Assembly (NCBI GenBank): GCA_047626725.1
Contig: JBLHSG010000023.1
Span: 3,775-67,774, forward strand
Direction: 5' to 3'
Source of the DNA: Ascidiaceihabitans sp034111945
GTDB taxonomy: Bacteria > Pseudomonadota > Alphaproteobacteria > Rhodobacterales > Rhodobacteraceae
DNA length: 64,000 nucleotides
A program made the translations under genes and the position numbers. Below, piece after piece: positions 1 to 9,183 of this stretch. Numbering within the stretch: the stretch's first letter is position 1; each line of letters opens with the position of its first letter. The notes under the pieces are model-generated. The model worked only from the letters and a program-made list of their open reading frames with translations, did not search any database and was not told the origin of the DNA.

Positions 1-119
1 CCGATCTTGGGATCGAACCGGTCACAATGGCGTCGGTGCTGCCGGATTATCTGTGGCGCTTTCGCCCGTCTGGTCAATACGACGCGATCAAGGAAAGCGC
101 TAAAAACCTGCGCACCTAA
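1..119 (+). CDS. C-terminal fragment of an NAD(P)-binding protein, complex I NDUFA9-like
   Basis: Only the last 38 codons lie in the window, entering in frame and ending at TAA 117-119. The peptide contains PVTMASVLPDYLWRF followed by a short charged tail. I recognise this as the end of the NDUFA9-like atypical SDR proteins that often precede uppP in Rhodobacteraceae. These proteins bind NAD(P) and are annotated as complex I-associated, though their bacterial role is uncertain. The gene converges on uppP: its stop codon overlaps the uppP stop codon by two or three bases. The assignment rests on a short C-terminus and remembered synteny, so it is tentative. Confidence 0.5.
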   Translation, partial: DLGIEPVTMASVLPDYLWRFRPSGQYDAIKESAKNLRT

Positions 120-919
120 ACGTAGGCCCATCCGATTAGGATGATGCCGAAAATGACGCGGTAAATGACATAAGGCGTAAAGCTGATGGTGCGCAGTAAT
201 CGCATCATCAGAGCAAGCGCGAGTAGGGCAGCAAGAAACGCAAAGATCGCTGCAATTCCTGCGTCGCGGGCCAAAGCCCAGTTTGCTTGATCGATTACGT
301 CTAAGCCCAGCAACGCACCAGATGCTAAAATTGTCGGTATCGACATAAGCATGGACAGCTTTGCAGCGCTTTCACGTCCGTACCCTAATCGTCGTGCTGC
401 TGTGATCGTGATCCCTGATCTGGATGTGCCGGGGATCAACGCCAGAACCTGTGCACAGCCCATCCAAAGCGCGTGCTTTAGGGACCAGTCCTTGGCCTCG
501 TGTGTGGTGTCGCCTGTGCGATCCGCCCAGTATAGAACCAGTCCGAAAATCAACATCATCCAGCCGATCACGGCGGTAGATCGCAGCAGGTCGTTTAATC
601 CGGTCAGTTTGAAAATTAGCCCTGCGATGATCACTGGAATGGTCGCGATGATTAAACAAAGTGCAAGGAACGCGCCGGCTGTGTCGACCTTGCCTCGCAG
701 CAAACGGGTTGTGCCGATGGCTGCGATTTTAACGTCCGCCCAAAAGAACAGGACCACAGCAAACAACGTTCCGACATGTACAGCCACGTCAATCGCCAGC
801 CCCTGATCGGGCGCGCCGGTCAGTGCGGGAAGCAGAATCAAGTGCCCTGACGAGCTGACGGGCAGGAATTCAGTCAGCCCTTGGATCACGGCAAGTATAA
901 AGAGATGGAACAATGTCAC
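116..919 (-). CDS. uppP: Undecaprenyl-diphosphate phosphatase UppP (BacA family)
   Basis: A 267-residue polytopic inner-membrane enzyme that dephosphorylates undecaprenyl pyrophosphate to recycle the lipid carrier for peptidoglycan and polysaccharide synthesis. Both family signatures are present: GLTEFLPVSSSGHL at residues 14-27 with the catalytic Glu and Ser run, and PGTSRSGI at 163-170 with the key Arg167. The rest is a string of hydrophobic helices and the length is normal for the family. The start is a GTG at 919, preceded by AGGA about eight bases upstream. It converges on the NDUFA9-like gene. The carrier it recycles would also serve the polysaccharide genes at 18-22 kb, but that link is only inferred. 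Confidence 0.95.
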   Translation of the reverse strand: MTLFHLFILAVIQGLTEFLPVSSSGHLILLPALTGAPDQGLAIDVAVHVGTLFAVVLFFWADVKIAAIGTTRLLRGKVDTAGAFLALCLIIATIPVIIAGLIFKLTGLNDLLRSTAVIGWMMLIFGLVLYWADRTGDTTHEAKDWSLKHALWMGCAQVLALIPGTSRSGITITAARRLGYGRESAAKLSMLMSIPTILASGALLGLDVIDQANWALARDAGIAAIFAFLAALLALALMMRLLRTISFTPYVIYRVIFGIILIGWAYV

Positions 920-1153
920 GGCGGTGTCCTGCTGTCAGCGATGTTTCCTGATCGTATAAGCCAACGTAATCAAATGAAAAGTTCGAATAAAGGTACGAGT
1001 CGGACTTAGTTTTTGGATAGATTGCGTGAAAAATTACTAAATCCAGAAAAATAATTCTATATAGGTCAGTAATGCTGCCTTTTATTGTGTTGAGGGTTCA
1101 TTTAAAGACGGGGTCTGGAATTATGCGCACAGAATCTGTGGACGGAGAATGTC

Positions 1154-2593
1154 ATGGCTGAACAACCGATGTTAAAATTTGTAACGATTGACCGCGACAT
1201 GCCTCAAAAGCGTGAAGCAGAAGCGCGTCGTGAAGATTTCAACGAGATTTACGCAGAGTATGCGGATGCAAAAGCCAAAGAGCAATCCAGCCGTTGCAGC
1301 CAATGTGGCGTGCCGTATTGCCAGACCCATTGTCCGTTGCACAACAACATTCCTGACTGGTTGCGCCTGACAGCCGAGGGGCGTTTGCAAGAAGCATACG
1401 AAGTGTCGCAAGCAACCAATACTTTCCCCGAAATCTGCGGACGTATCTGCCCACAAGACCGCCTGTGCGAAGGCAACTGCGTTATCGAAAGTTCGGGCCA
1501 TGGCACCGTTACAATCGGTTCAGTCGAAAAATACATTACGGATACCGCCTGGGAAAAAGGCTGGGTTTTGCCGATCTCTCCCAAAGTTGAACGCGCGGAA
1601 AGCGTTGGCATTATTGGCGCCGGTCCCGGTGGTTTGGCTGCGGCTGACGTGCTGCGCCGCGCCGGTGTGCAGGTCACTGTTTATGACCGCTATGATCGTG
1701 CCGGCGGCCTTCTGACTTATGGCATCCCGGGCTTTAAGTTGGAAAAAGATGTGGTGATGCGCCGCAATGATCAACTGGCCCAAGGTGGCGTCAAATTTGT
1801 GCTAAATGTGAACGTCGGAACCGACATTAGTTTTGCTGATTTGCGTGCCCGCCATGACGCAGTGATAATTGCGACAGGTGTTTATAAAACAAGGGAAATT
1901 TCCGCACCGAACGCTAACGCAAATGGCGTGCTTCGTGCGATTGATTTCCTGACCGCCAGCAACCGCAAAAGCTTTGGCGACGCTGTGCCAGAATTTGACA
2001 GCGGCGCGCTAAATGCTGAGGGCAAAAAGATTGTCGTGATCGGCGGTGGCGATACTGCGATGGATTGCGTGCGTACGTCGATCCGCCAAGGCGCTACATC
2101 CGTGAAATGCCTGTATCGCCGCGATCGTGCGAACATGCCTGGCAGCCAACGCGAAGTACAAAATGCCGAAGAAGAAGGCGTCGTTTTCGAATGGCTCAGC
2201 GCGCCAAAAGGCTTCGCCGAAACAGGCGGCAATGTCACAGGTGTGATGGTACAAAAGATGCGTCTGGGCGCACCTGACGCAACTGGTCGTCAAGCGCCCG
2301 AAGTCATCGACGGCGCGGACTATGTCGAGGACGCGGACATCGTGATTATGGCGCTGGGTTTCGAACCCGAAGACCTGCCAACTTTGTGGAATGAACCCGA
2401 ATTGCCAGTCTCGCGTTGGGGCACGGTTCTGACGGAATACGTCAGCGGTGCCACGGCAATGGATGGCGTTTACGCGGTTGGCGACATTGTGCGCGGCGCG
2501 TCGTTGGTTGTCTGGGCGATCAAGGATGGGCGCGATTGCGCGCAGGCAATTCTGGAAGGCTTCAGCGCTGCTAAACCGATGGCTGCTGAATAG
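1154..2593 (+). CDS. gltD: Glutamate synthase (NADPH) small subunit
   Basis: The 479-residue beta subunit of NADPH-GOGAT, which oxidises NADPH and passes electrons to GltB for conversion of 2-oxoglutarate and glutamine to two glutamates. The N-terminal Fe-S domain has Cys48/51/56/60 (RCSQCGVPYCQTHC) and Cys95/99/105/109. A FAD-binding GAGPGG follows at 155-160, and a second nucleotide-binding motif, VIGGGDTAMDC, lies near residue 296. The ATG is preceded by GGAGA seven bases upstream. Its partner gltB starts at 3779, with a GFA-family gene and a DUF4328 gene between them. The 234 bases upstream (920-1153) are AT-rich and presumably hold the promoter, but I could not pick a convincing -35/-10 pair. 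Confidence 0.96.
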   Translation: MAEQPMLKFVTIDRDMPQKREAEARREDFNEIYAEYADAKAKEQSSRCSQCGVPYCQTHCPLHNNIPDWLRLTAEGRLQEAYEVSQATNTFPEICGRICPQDRLCEGNCVIESSGHGTVTIGSVEKYITDTAWEKGWVLPISPKVERAESVGIIGAGPGGLAAADVLRRAGVQVTVYDRYDRAGGLLTYGIPGFKLEKDVVMRRNDQLAQGGVKFVLNVNVGTDISFADLRARHDAVIIATGVYKTREISAPNANANGVLRAIDFLTASNRKSFGDAVPEFDSGALNAEGKKIVVIGGGDTAMDCVRTSIRQGATSVKCLYRRDRANMPGSQREVQNAEEEGVVFEWLSAPKGFAETGGNVTGVMVQKMRLGAPDATGRQAPEVIDGADYVEDADIVIMALGFEPEDLPTLWNEPELPVSRWGTVLTEYVSGATAMDGVYAVGDIVRGASLVVWAIKDGRDCAQAILEGFSAAKPMAAE

Positions 2594-2672
2594 TACGGCA
2601 CGTGTTTTGGGGCGGACGTATCATCGCAGATGCGACAACCATTCTGACCTAAGTGGTAAAGAAGACATTAAG

Positions 2673-3110
2673 ATGAACGAAACCAAACATATCAAAGGGC
2701 GCTGCATGTGTGGCGCGGTGACGGTTGAGGCAACGATGTCCGAACCGGCATTGCGCGCGTGCCATTGCGATATGTGCCGCCGTCACACCAGTTCGATGTT
2801 TATGTCGCTGCGCACCGATGCCGGTTCAACCAAGGTCGCCGGGCCTGCAAAATCTTATCGTTCGTCTGATTGGGCAGAGCGCGGATTTTGCGAAGTCTGC
2901 GGATCAACGCTTTGGTATGGTACGGTGCATGACGGTGTGCGCAATTTGGCTGCCGGATTGTTTGATGACGCGGCAGGCGCTGAAATGATGATCGAATTTT
3001 TCGCAGACGCGGCCCCAGTTGGCTACGCATTGGCGGGTGGTCACAAGAAACTAACCACTCAAGAAACGATTGCACTGTTTGCACCAGACGAGGACGACGC
3101 TGATGCGTGA
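2673..3110 (+). CDS. GFA (glutathione-dependent formaldehyde-activating) family protein
   Basis: A 145-residue zinc-binding protein of the GFA/CENP-V (Mss4-like) family. The zinc cysteines are visible: Cys11 and Cys13 (GRCMCGAV), Cys30, Cys32 and Cys35 (ACHCDMC), and Cys73 and Cys76 (FCEVCGS). The family name comes from Gfa, proposed to help glutathione add to formaldehyde, but most members have no proven activity. The ATG at 2673 begins exactly at the conserved domain; upstream in-frame starts would run into the end of gltD. The stop codon overlaps the next gene by eight bases, suggesting translational coupling. It sits between gltD and gltB, probably in the same transcript. Confidence 0.85.
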   Translation: MNETKHIKGRCMCGAVTVEATMSEPALRACHCDMCRRHTSSMFMSLRTDAGSTKVAGPAKSYRSSDWAERGFCEVCGSTLWYGTVHDGVRNLAAGLFDDAAGAEMMIEFFADAAPVGYALAGGHKKLTTQETIALFAPDEDDADA

Positions 3111-3726
3111 CATTGATAATCTGGGCAAATGGGCCCTGCGCATGTTGCAAGTCGCCATCGCGTGCGAAGTGATATTGGTCTTGCACACCGCCGCGTTGAT
3201 TGCGTTTTGGCAGAACGTCATTCCAGTTGAATACGCCGAAACGATCGACAGCTCTGGCGTGTTTGTGTCGGTGACGTATCTGACAGTCATCGTGGTTTGC
3301 TACGTCGTTTGCGGGCGTTGGATTTACCGCGCATCGTTCAATGCCGCCATCATGAATCCACACTCAGAACGCATCACGCCGGGGTGGGCTGTAGGGTGGT
3401 TTGCCGTTCCGATCTTTAGTCTTTGGAAACCGTATCAGGCGATGCGCCAAACTTGGAATTCGACGTTTCATTCCTCCAGTGACATGGATGCTCCGGCTCC
3501 GTCGATGCTTGGATGGTGGTGGGCCGGATGGGTTATCATGACGGTCATGGGCCAAATATCCCTTCGCATGACAATGAACGGTTCTGAGGATTCTTACGCA
3601 ACATCGCTTTGGGTAGATTTAGCAGGATTTCCTGTCGCCGTGACCGCGACATTATTATTCATGCGGATCGTTCAACGCGTCACGGTCGCACAAACCCGCG
3701 ACAACGTTCAAGACACATTTGCCTAA
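3103..3726 (+). CDS. DUF4328 domain membrane protein
   Basis: A 207-residue membrane protein of unknown function. Hydrophobic segments lie around residues 15-37, 54-72, 93-108, 133-150 and 165-185. The DUF4328 hallmark is clear: WIYRASFNAAI around 73-83, then a Trp-rich GWAVGWFAVPIFSLWKPYQA around 94-113. The ATG at 3103 is chosen because it overlaps the stop of the GFA gene (ATGCGTGA) and starts at the conserved N-terminus. It lies 52 bases ahead of gltB, so it probably belongs to a gltD-GFA-DUF4328-gltB transcript. Nothing in the sequence indicates a substrate. Confidence 0.8.
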   Translation: MRDIDNLGKWALRMLQVAIACEVILVLHTAALIAFWQNVIPVEYAETIDSSGVFVSVTYLTVIVVCYVVCGRWIYRASFNAAIMNPHSERITPGWAVGWFAVPIFSLWKPYQAMRQTWNSTFHSSSDMDAPAPSMLGWWWAGWVIMTVMGQISLRMTMNGSEDSYATSLWVDLAGFPVAVTATLLFMRIVQRVTVAQTRDNVQDTFA

Positions 3727-3778
3727 GTCATCTTGGGCTACACACTAATTTTCCGAACCGTTCAGACAGGAGAAACAC

Positions 3779-6700
3779 ATGACCGACCAAGAGATCAAAT
3801 ACGACGCAAACTGGGTCGCAGCCGAAGAAGCCAAGCGCGCCTATATGGCCGAAAATGGCCTGTATTCCGAAGACGAAGAACATTCGTCCTGCGGTGTTGG
3901 TCTGGTTGTTTCTGTGAATGGCACGCCGTCGCGATCTGTCGTTGATAACGGTATCGCTGCGCTAAAAGCGATCTGGCACCGTGGTGCGGTTGATGCGGAT
4001 GGCAAGACGGGCGATGGCGCGGGCATTCATCTGCAAATTCCGGTCAAATTCTTTTACGACCAGATTGAACGCACAGGTCACAAGCCCGACATGGACAAGC
4101 TGATTGCCGTTGGTCAGGTGTTTTTGCCGCGGACCGATTTTGGGGCTCAGGAAAAATGCCGTACCATCGTCGAGACCGAAGTGCTGCGCATGGGCTACTA
4201 TATTTATGGCTGGCGGCACGTTCCGGTTAAGGTCGAATGCTTGGGCGAAAAAGCCAATGCGACCCGTCCTGAAATCGAACAAATCCTGATCTCGAACTCA
4301 AAAGGTGTGGACGAAGAAACATTCGAGCGAGAGCTGTATGTCATCCGCCGCCGCATTGAAAAAGCAGCGACTGCCGCTGGTATTCCGCAACTGTATTTGG
4401 CGTCCTTGTCGTGCCGTTCGATCATCTACAAAGGCATGATGCTGGCCGAACAAGTTGCCGAATTCTACCCCGACCTGATGGACGAGCGGTTCAAGTCCGC
4501 ATTTGCGATTTATCACCAGCGTTATTCTACAAACACGTTCCCGCAATGGTGGCTTGCCCAGCCGTTCCGCATGTTGGCGCACAACGGCGAAATCAATACA
4601 CTAAAGGGCAACTTGAACTGGATGAAGTCGCACGAGATCCGCATGGCATCGGGTGCATTTGGCGATATGGCCGAAGACATCAAACCGATTGTGGCCTCTG
4701 GTTCTTCGGATTCTGCCGCCCTCGATGCTGTGTTCGAAATGCTGGTGCGCGCGGGTCGTAATGCGCCAATGGCAAAGACGATGTTGGTGCCTGAATCTTG
4801 GTCCAAACAGGCCGTCGAATTGCCCCAAGCGTGGCGCGACATGTACTCGTACTGCAACTCTGTGATGGAACCGTGGGATGGCCCCGCCGCCCTTGCGATG
4901 ACCGATGGCCGCTGGGTGTGCGCCGGTCTGGACCGCAGCGGTTTGCGCCCGATGCGCTATATTGTGACCAACGATGGATTGGTGATTGCGGGTTCTGAAA
5001 CCGGCATGGTGCCAATGGACGAATCCCGTGTGTTGGAAAAAGGCGCGCTGGGACCGGGCCAAATGCTGGCTGTCGATATGGTTGATGGAAAATTGTACCA
5101 TGACAAAGGGATCAAGGATCAGCTGGCCTCGCAACAGCCATTTGGCGATTGGGTCGGCAAGATCAAGGATCTCGAAGAACCGCTGAGCCACGTAACCGAA
5201 GCCCCATTGTTTACCGGTGATGCACTGCGTCGTCGCCAAATTGCTGCGGGTTACACGATCGAAGAACTGGAACAAATTTTGGCCCCGATGGCTGAAGATG
5301 GCAAAGAAACATTGGCCTCCATGGGTGATGATACGCCGTCTGCCGTGTTGTCCAAAATGTACCGCCCGCTGTCGCATTTCTTCCGTCAGAATTTTTCTCA
5401 GGTCACAAACCCACCGATCGATTCCTTGCGCGAATTTCGAGTGATGAGCCTGAAGACGCGGTTCGGAAACCTGAAAAACGTATTGGACGAAGACAGCAGT
5501 CAAACCGAGATTCTGACGCTCGACAGTCCGTTTGTTGGCAATGCGCAATGGGATCAGCTGACCAAAGAATTCAACGCCCACCTTGCAACAGTTGATTGTT
5601 CATTCGAGGCAGGCGAAGGCAATCTAAGCGCCGCCCTTGCCCGTGTCCGAGCAGAGGTCGAAGACGCCGTGCGATCAGGCGCTGGCCACATCGTTTTGAC
5701 CGACCAGTTCAGCGGTGAAGGCCGCGTTGCCGTACCGATGATCCTTGCCACATCCGCTGTGCACAGTCATCTGACGCGCAAAGGTTTGCGTACGTTCTGT
5801 TCGCTAAATGTGCGGTCTGCCGAATGCGTCGATCCGCATTATTTCGCCGTGCTGATTGGCTGTGGCGCAACTGTCGTGAACGCCTATCTGGCCGAGGATT
5901 CACTGGCGGATCGCATCGAACGTGGCCTGATGGATTGCACCCTGACCGAAGCTGTCGCACGCTACCGCAATGCCATCGATCAAGGCTTACTTAAGATCAT
6001 GGCAAAGATGGGAATTTCTGTCGTGTCGTCCTATCGCGGTGGCCTGAATTTCGAAGCCGTCGGCCTGTCACGTGCCATGTGCGCCGAATATTTCCCGGGC
6101 ATGATGTCGCGTATTTCTGGAATTGGCGTGTCTGGTATTCAGCGTAAAGCCGAAGAGGTCCACGCCAAAGGTTGGGCTGATACACATGCCCGTGTTCTGC
6201 CGATTGGCGGTTTTTACAAAGCGCGTAAAACCGGTGAAACCCACGCGTGGGAAGCGACATCAATGCACTTGTTGCAGATGGCCTGTAACCGCGCGTCTTA
6301 TGCGATGTGGAAGCAATATTCTGCGAAAATGCAAAGCAATCCGCCAATCCATTTGCGCGATTTGCTCGACATTAAACCAATGGGTACGGCTGTCCCGATT
6401 GAAGAGGTCGAAAGCATTACGTCGATCCGCAAACGGTTCGTCACACCGGGCATGTCCTTGGGCGCGCTGAGCCCTGAGGCGCATAAAACGCTGAACGTCG
6501 CGATGAACCGGATTGGCGCAAAGTCGGATTCAGGCGAGGGCGGTGAAGACCCCGCGCACTTCCATCCTGAGCCAAATGGTGACAATCCGTCTGCCAAAAT
6601 CAAGCAGGTCGCGTCGGGCCGTTTTGGTGTCACAGCCGAATATTTGAACCAATGCGAAGAGCTTGAGATCAAGGTCGCGCAGGGTGCAAAACCGGGTGAA

Positions 6701-8326
6701 GGCGGGCAATTGCCGGGGATGAAAGTCACTGACCTGATTGCGCGTTTGCGCCATTCAACCAAAGGCGTCACGCTGATTTCTCCGCCGCCGCACCACGACA
6801 TTTACAGCATCGAAGACCTCGCGCAGCTGATCTATGATCTGAAACAAATCAACCCGCGCTGTAAGGTGACTGTGAAATTGGTCGCGTCCTCTGGCGTTGG
6901 TACAATTGCGGCGGGTGTGGCCAAGGCCAAGGCTGACGTGATCCTGATCTCAGGGCACAATGGCGGCACCGGTGCATCGCCTGCAACGTCGATCAAATAC
7001 GCGGGTTTGCCGTGGGAAATGGGCCTGACCGAAGCGCATCAAGTGTTGTCGATGAACAACTTGCGCGAGCGGGTCACATTGCGCACTGATGGTGGTTTGC
7101 GCACGGGGCGTGACATCGTCATGGCTGCAATGCTGGGCGCCGAAGAATACGGGATCGGGACCGCTGCGTTGATCGCGATGGGCTGTATTATGGTGCGTCA
7201 ATGCCAGTCAAACACCTGCCCGGTTGGCGTGTGTACCCAAGACGAAGCATTGCGCGACAAGTTCACAGGCAACGCGGATAAAGTCGTCAATCTGATCGGG
7301 TTTTATGCCCAAGAGGTGCGCGAATTGCTGGCCTCGATCGGGGCGCGGTCAATGGACGACATCATCGGGCGTGCGGATTTGCTGGCGCAGGTTTCGCGTG
7401 GATCGGCGCACTTGGATGATTTGGATTTGAACCCGCTTTTGATCACTGTCGATGGCGCTGCGCAGATCAAATATGATCGTAACAAACCACGTAACCCTGT
7501 GCCTGATACGCTAGATTCCGAAATTGTGCGTGACGCTGCGCGTTTCTTGGAAGACGGTGAAAAAATGCAGCTGTCCTACGCCGTGCAGAACACGCATCGT
7601 TCTGTAGGGACGCGCACGTCCAGCCATATCGTAAAAAGTTTCGGGATGCGCAATTCGTTGCAACCGGACCATCTGACGGTGAAATTGCAAGGCTCCGCTG
7701 GTCAATCGCTGGGGGCTTTTGCAGCACCTGGTCTAAAGTTGGAAGTGTCCGGTGACGCCAATGACTACGTGGGCAAAGGCCTGTCTGGCGGCACAATTGT
7801 TGTGCGCCCACCAATGGCCACACCCATCGTGGCATCCGAAAACACCATCATCGGCAACACAGTTTTGTATGGCGCAACAGACGGTTACCTGTTTACAGCA
7901 GGCCGCGCAGGCGAACGTTTCGCAGTACGCAATTCGGGCGCAAAGGCCGTGATCGAAGGCTGCGGATCAAACGGTTGTGAATACATGACAGGCGGCACCA
8001 CGGTGATCTTAGGCCCGATCGGCGCGAATTTTGGCGCGGGTATGACCGGCGGTATGGCGTATTTGTATGATCCGATGGGCGATGCCGGCGAGATGATGAA
8101 TATGGAAACGCTCGTGACGTGCCCCGTCAGCGTTGAACACTGGATGTCCCAGCTTAAGCATTTGCTGGAACGTCATCTTGAGGAAACAGGCAGTCGCAAG
8201 GCCGCCGATATTCTTCAGCATTGGGACATCGAACAGGCGAATTTCCTACAGGTTTGCCCGAAAGAGATGCTGGTGCATTTGCCAGCGCCATTGTCGCTAG
8301 AACAAGCGGCGATCCCTGCGGAATAG
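3779..8326 (+). CDS. gltB: Glutamate synthase (NADPH) large subunit
   Basis: The 1515-residue alpha subunit of GOGAT. The class II glutamine amidotransferase nucleophile is Cys38 (HSSCGVG), which in this family becomes the mature N-terminus after removal of a propeptide; a 37-residue propeptide is normal. The central and FMN-binding synthase domains follow, with the FMN-domain motif GGTGASPATSIKYAG. The 3Fe-4S site is seen in CIMVRQCQSNTCPVGVC, and a C-terminal beta-helix GXGXG domain ends the protein. AGGAG lies eight bases ahead of the ATG. A strong stem-loop begins immediately after the stop codon. It works with GltD in ammonia assimilation. Confidence 0.97.
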   Translation: MTDQEIKYDANWVAAEEAKRAYMAENGLYSEDEEHSSCGVGLVVSVNGTPSRSVVDNGIAALKAIWHRGAVDADGKTGDGAGIHLQIPVKFFYDQIERTGHKPDMDKLIAVGQVFLPRTDFGAQEKCRTIVETEVLRMGYYIYGWRHVPVKVECLGEKANATRPEIEQILISNSKGVDEETFERELYVIRRRIEKAATAAGIPQLYLASLSCRSIIYKGMMLAEQVAEFYPDLMDERFKSAFAIYHQRYSTNTFPQWWLAQPFRMLAHNGEINTLKGNLNWMKSHEIRMASGAFGDMAEDIKPIVASGSSDSAALDAVFEMLVRAGRNAPMAKTMLVPESWSKQAVELPQAWRDMYSYCNSVMEPWDGPAALAMTDGRWVCAGLDRSGLRPMRYIVTNDGLVIAGSETGMVPMDESRVLEKGALGPGQMLAVDMVDGKLYHDKGIKDQLASQQPFGDWVGKIKDLEEPLSHVTEAPLFTGDALRRRQIAAGYTIEELEQILAPMAEDGKETLASMGDDTPSAVLSKMYRPLSHFFRQNFSQVTNPPIDSLREFRVMSLKTRFGNLKNVLDEDSSQTEILTLDSPFVGNAQWDQLTKEFNAHLATVDCSFEAGEGNLSAALARVRAEVEDAVRSGAGHIVLTDQFSGEGRVAVPMILATSAVHSHLTRKGLRTFCSLNVRSAECVDPHYFAVLIGCGATVVNAYLAEDSLADRIERGLMDCTLTEAVARYRNAIDQGLLKIMAKMGISVVSSYRGGLNFEAVGLSRAMCAEYFPGMMSRISGIGVSGIQRKAEEVHAKGWADTHARVLPIGGFYKARKTGETHAWEATSMHLLQMACNRASYAMWKQYSAKMQSNPPIHLRDLLDIKPMGTAVPIEEVESITSIRKRFVTPGMSLGALSPEAHKTLNVAMNRIGAKSDSGEGGEDPAHFHPEPNGDNPSAKIKQVASGRFGVTAEYLNQCEELEIKVAQGAKPGEGGQLPGMKVTDLIARLRHSTKGVTLISPPPHHDIYSIEDLAQLIYDLKQINPRCKVTVKLVASSGVGTIAAGVAKAKADVILISGHNGGTGASPATSIKYAGLPWEMGLTEAHQVLSMNNLRERVTLRTDGGLRTGRDIVMAAMLGAEEYGIGTAALIAMGCIMVRQCQSNTCPVGVCTQDEALRDKFTGNADKVVNLIGFYAQEVRELLASIGARSMDDIIGRADLLAQVSRGSAHLDDLDLNPLLITVDGAAQIKYDRNKPRNPVPDTLDSEIVRDAARFLEDGEKMQLSYAVQNTHRSVGTRTSSHIVKSFGMRNSLQPDHLTVKLQGSAGQSLGAFAAPGLKLEVSGDANDYVGKGLSGGTIVVRPPMATPIVASENTIIGNTVLYGATDGYLFTAGRAGERFAVRNSGAKAVIEGCGSNGCEYMTGGTTVILGPIGANFGAGMTGGMAYLYDPMGDAGEMMNMETLVTCPVSVEHWMSQLKHLLERHLEETGSRKAADILQHWDIEQANFLQVCPKEMLVHLPAPLSLEQAAIPAE

Positions 8327-8354
8327 GAAAGGGCAGAGCAACCTGCCTTTTCTT
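8327..8354 (+). terminator. Rho-independent terminator of gltB
   Basis: A 10-bp stem (8327-8336 GAAAGGGCAG with 8343-8352 CTGCCTTTTC, one G-T pair) and a six-base loop begin at the base after the gltB stop codon. The descending arm itself supplies the T-rich tract. Confidence 0.75.
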
Positions 8355-8356
8355 GG

Positions 8357-8390
8357 GCGTCCAAGGCTTTCCTGATTTAGCCTTGGGCGC
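8357..8390. repeat. 12-bp inverted repeat in the mtgA leader
   Basis: GCGTCCAAGGCT (8357-8368) pairs with AGCCTTGGGCGC (8379-8390) around a ten-base loop, with one G-T pair. It ends 12 bases before the mtgA ATG. It has no T-tract, so it is more likely an RNA structure in the 5' leader or a second half of the gltB terminator region than a stand-alone terminator. Confidence 0.6.
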
Positions 8391-8402
8391 TATAGCTGCT
8401 AA

Positions 8403-9125
8403 ATGGCAAAAGCAGTTAGCACCAAAAAACCAACAAAAACCAAACCGAAACGCAGCCTGATCCGGCGTGTGCTGTGGCAGGGTTTCCGTGCGCTGTGCGC
8501 CGTTTTTGTCTTTGTTGTTTTTCTGATTGTTCTGGGTGCCGTCGTGAACCCTCCCAGTACGATTTACATGTCTCAAGAATCGCGTCGTTTGGGTGGTGTT
8601 GACCACGAATGGGTATCGATTGACGAAATCGCCCCCGTGATGGCGCGCAGTGTTGTTGCCGCCGAAGACGCGAATTTTTGCAGCCACTGGGGTTTCGATT
8701 TGGCCGCAATAAAGCTGGCGATTGCGCAGGGCGGTAATCGTGGCGCATCGACCCTTAGCCAACAAACGGTCAAGAACGTATTTCTGTGGCACGGACGAAA
8801 TTACACCCGCAAAGCGATGGAGGCGTTGATTACCCCGTTGCTTGAGGCGCTTTGGTCCAAGCGGCGCATCATCGAAGTCTATTTGAATGTCGCCGAGTTT
8901 GACGAAGGCGTGTTTGGGGTTGAGGCCGCAGCCCGTCACTATTTTGGTGTCGGACCAGAAAACCTAAGCGCGGTTCAGGCCGCACGTTTGGCCGCAGTTT
9001 TGCCAAACCCAAAGGGGCGATCAGCGAGTAAACCAACATCGTCATTGCGCAAACGGTCCCGCCAAATCCTTGATGGGGCGGCTACAATTCGCGTGGATGG
9101 GCGTGCTGCGTGTTTCGAGAGTTGA
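8403..9125 (+). CDS. mtgA: Monofunctional biosynthetic peptidoglycan transglycosylase
   Basis: A 240-residue GT51 enzyme that polymerises lipid II into glycan strands at the periplasmic face of the inner membrane. A basic N-terminus is followed by a single membrane anchor at about residues 28-50. The catalytic motif VAAEDANFCSHWGFD contains Glu88. The other GT51 blocks are GASTLSQQTVKN (114-125) and RRIIEVYLN (154-162), with the second acidic residue Glu158. There is no transpeptidase domain, consistent with MtgA rather than a class A PBP. The start is ATG 8403. The gene lies downstream of the gltB terminator and may have its own promoter. Confidence 0.95.
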   Translation: MAKAVSTKKPTKTKPKRSLIRRVLWQGFRALCAVFVFVVFLIVLGAVVNPPSTIYMSQESRRLGGVDHEWVSIDEIAPVMARSVVAAEDANFCSHWGFDLAAIKLAIAQGGNRGASTLSQQTVKNVFLWHGRNYTRKAMEALITPLLEALWSKRRIIEVYLNVAEFDEGVFGVEAAARHYFGVGPENLSAVQAARLAAVLPNPKGRSASKPTSSLRKRSRQILDGAATIRVDGRAACFES

Positions 9126-9183
9126 AAATCCTCGCACTTGCAGGCATTGAAGAAAGACACTTTGAAATGACCATGGATATCTG

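Noticed and set aside
351..806. 151-codon frame on the plus strand within uppP
   Set aside because: Antisense to a gene with both UppP signatures intact; no independent support.
4601..5581. 326-codon open frame on the minus strand within gltB
   Set aside because: Wholly antisense to a well-conserved gene; its composition is His/Arg-rich nonsense from codon bias with no domain or start signal.
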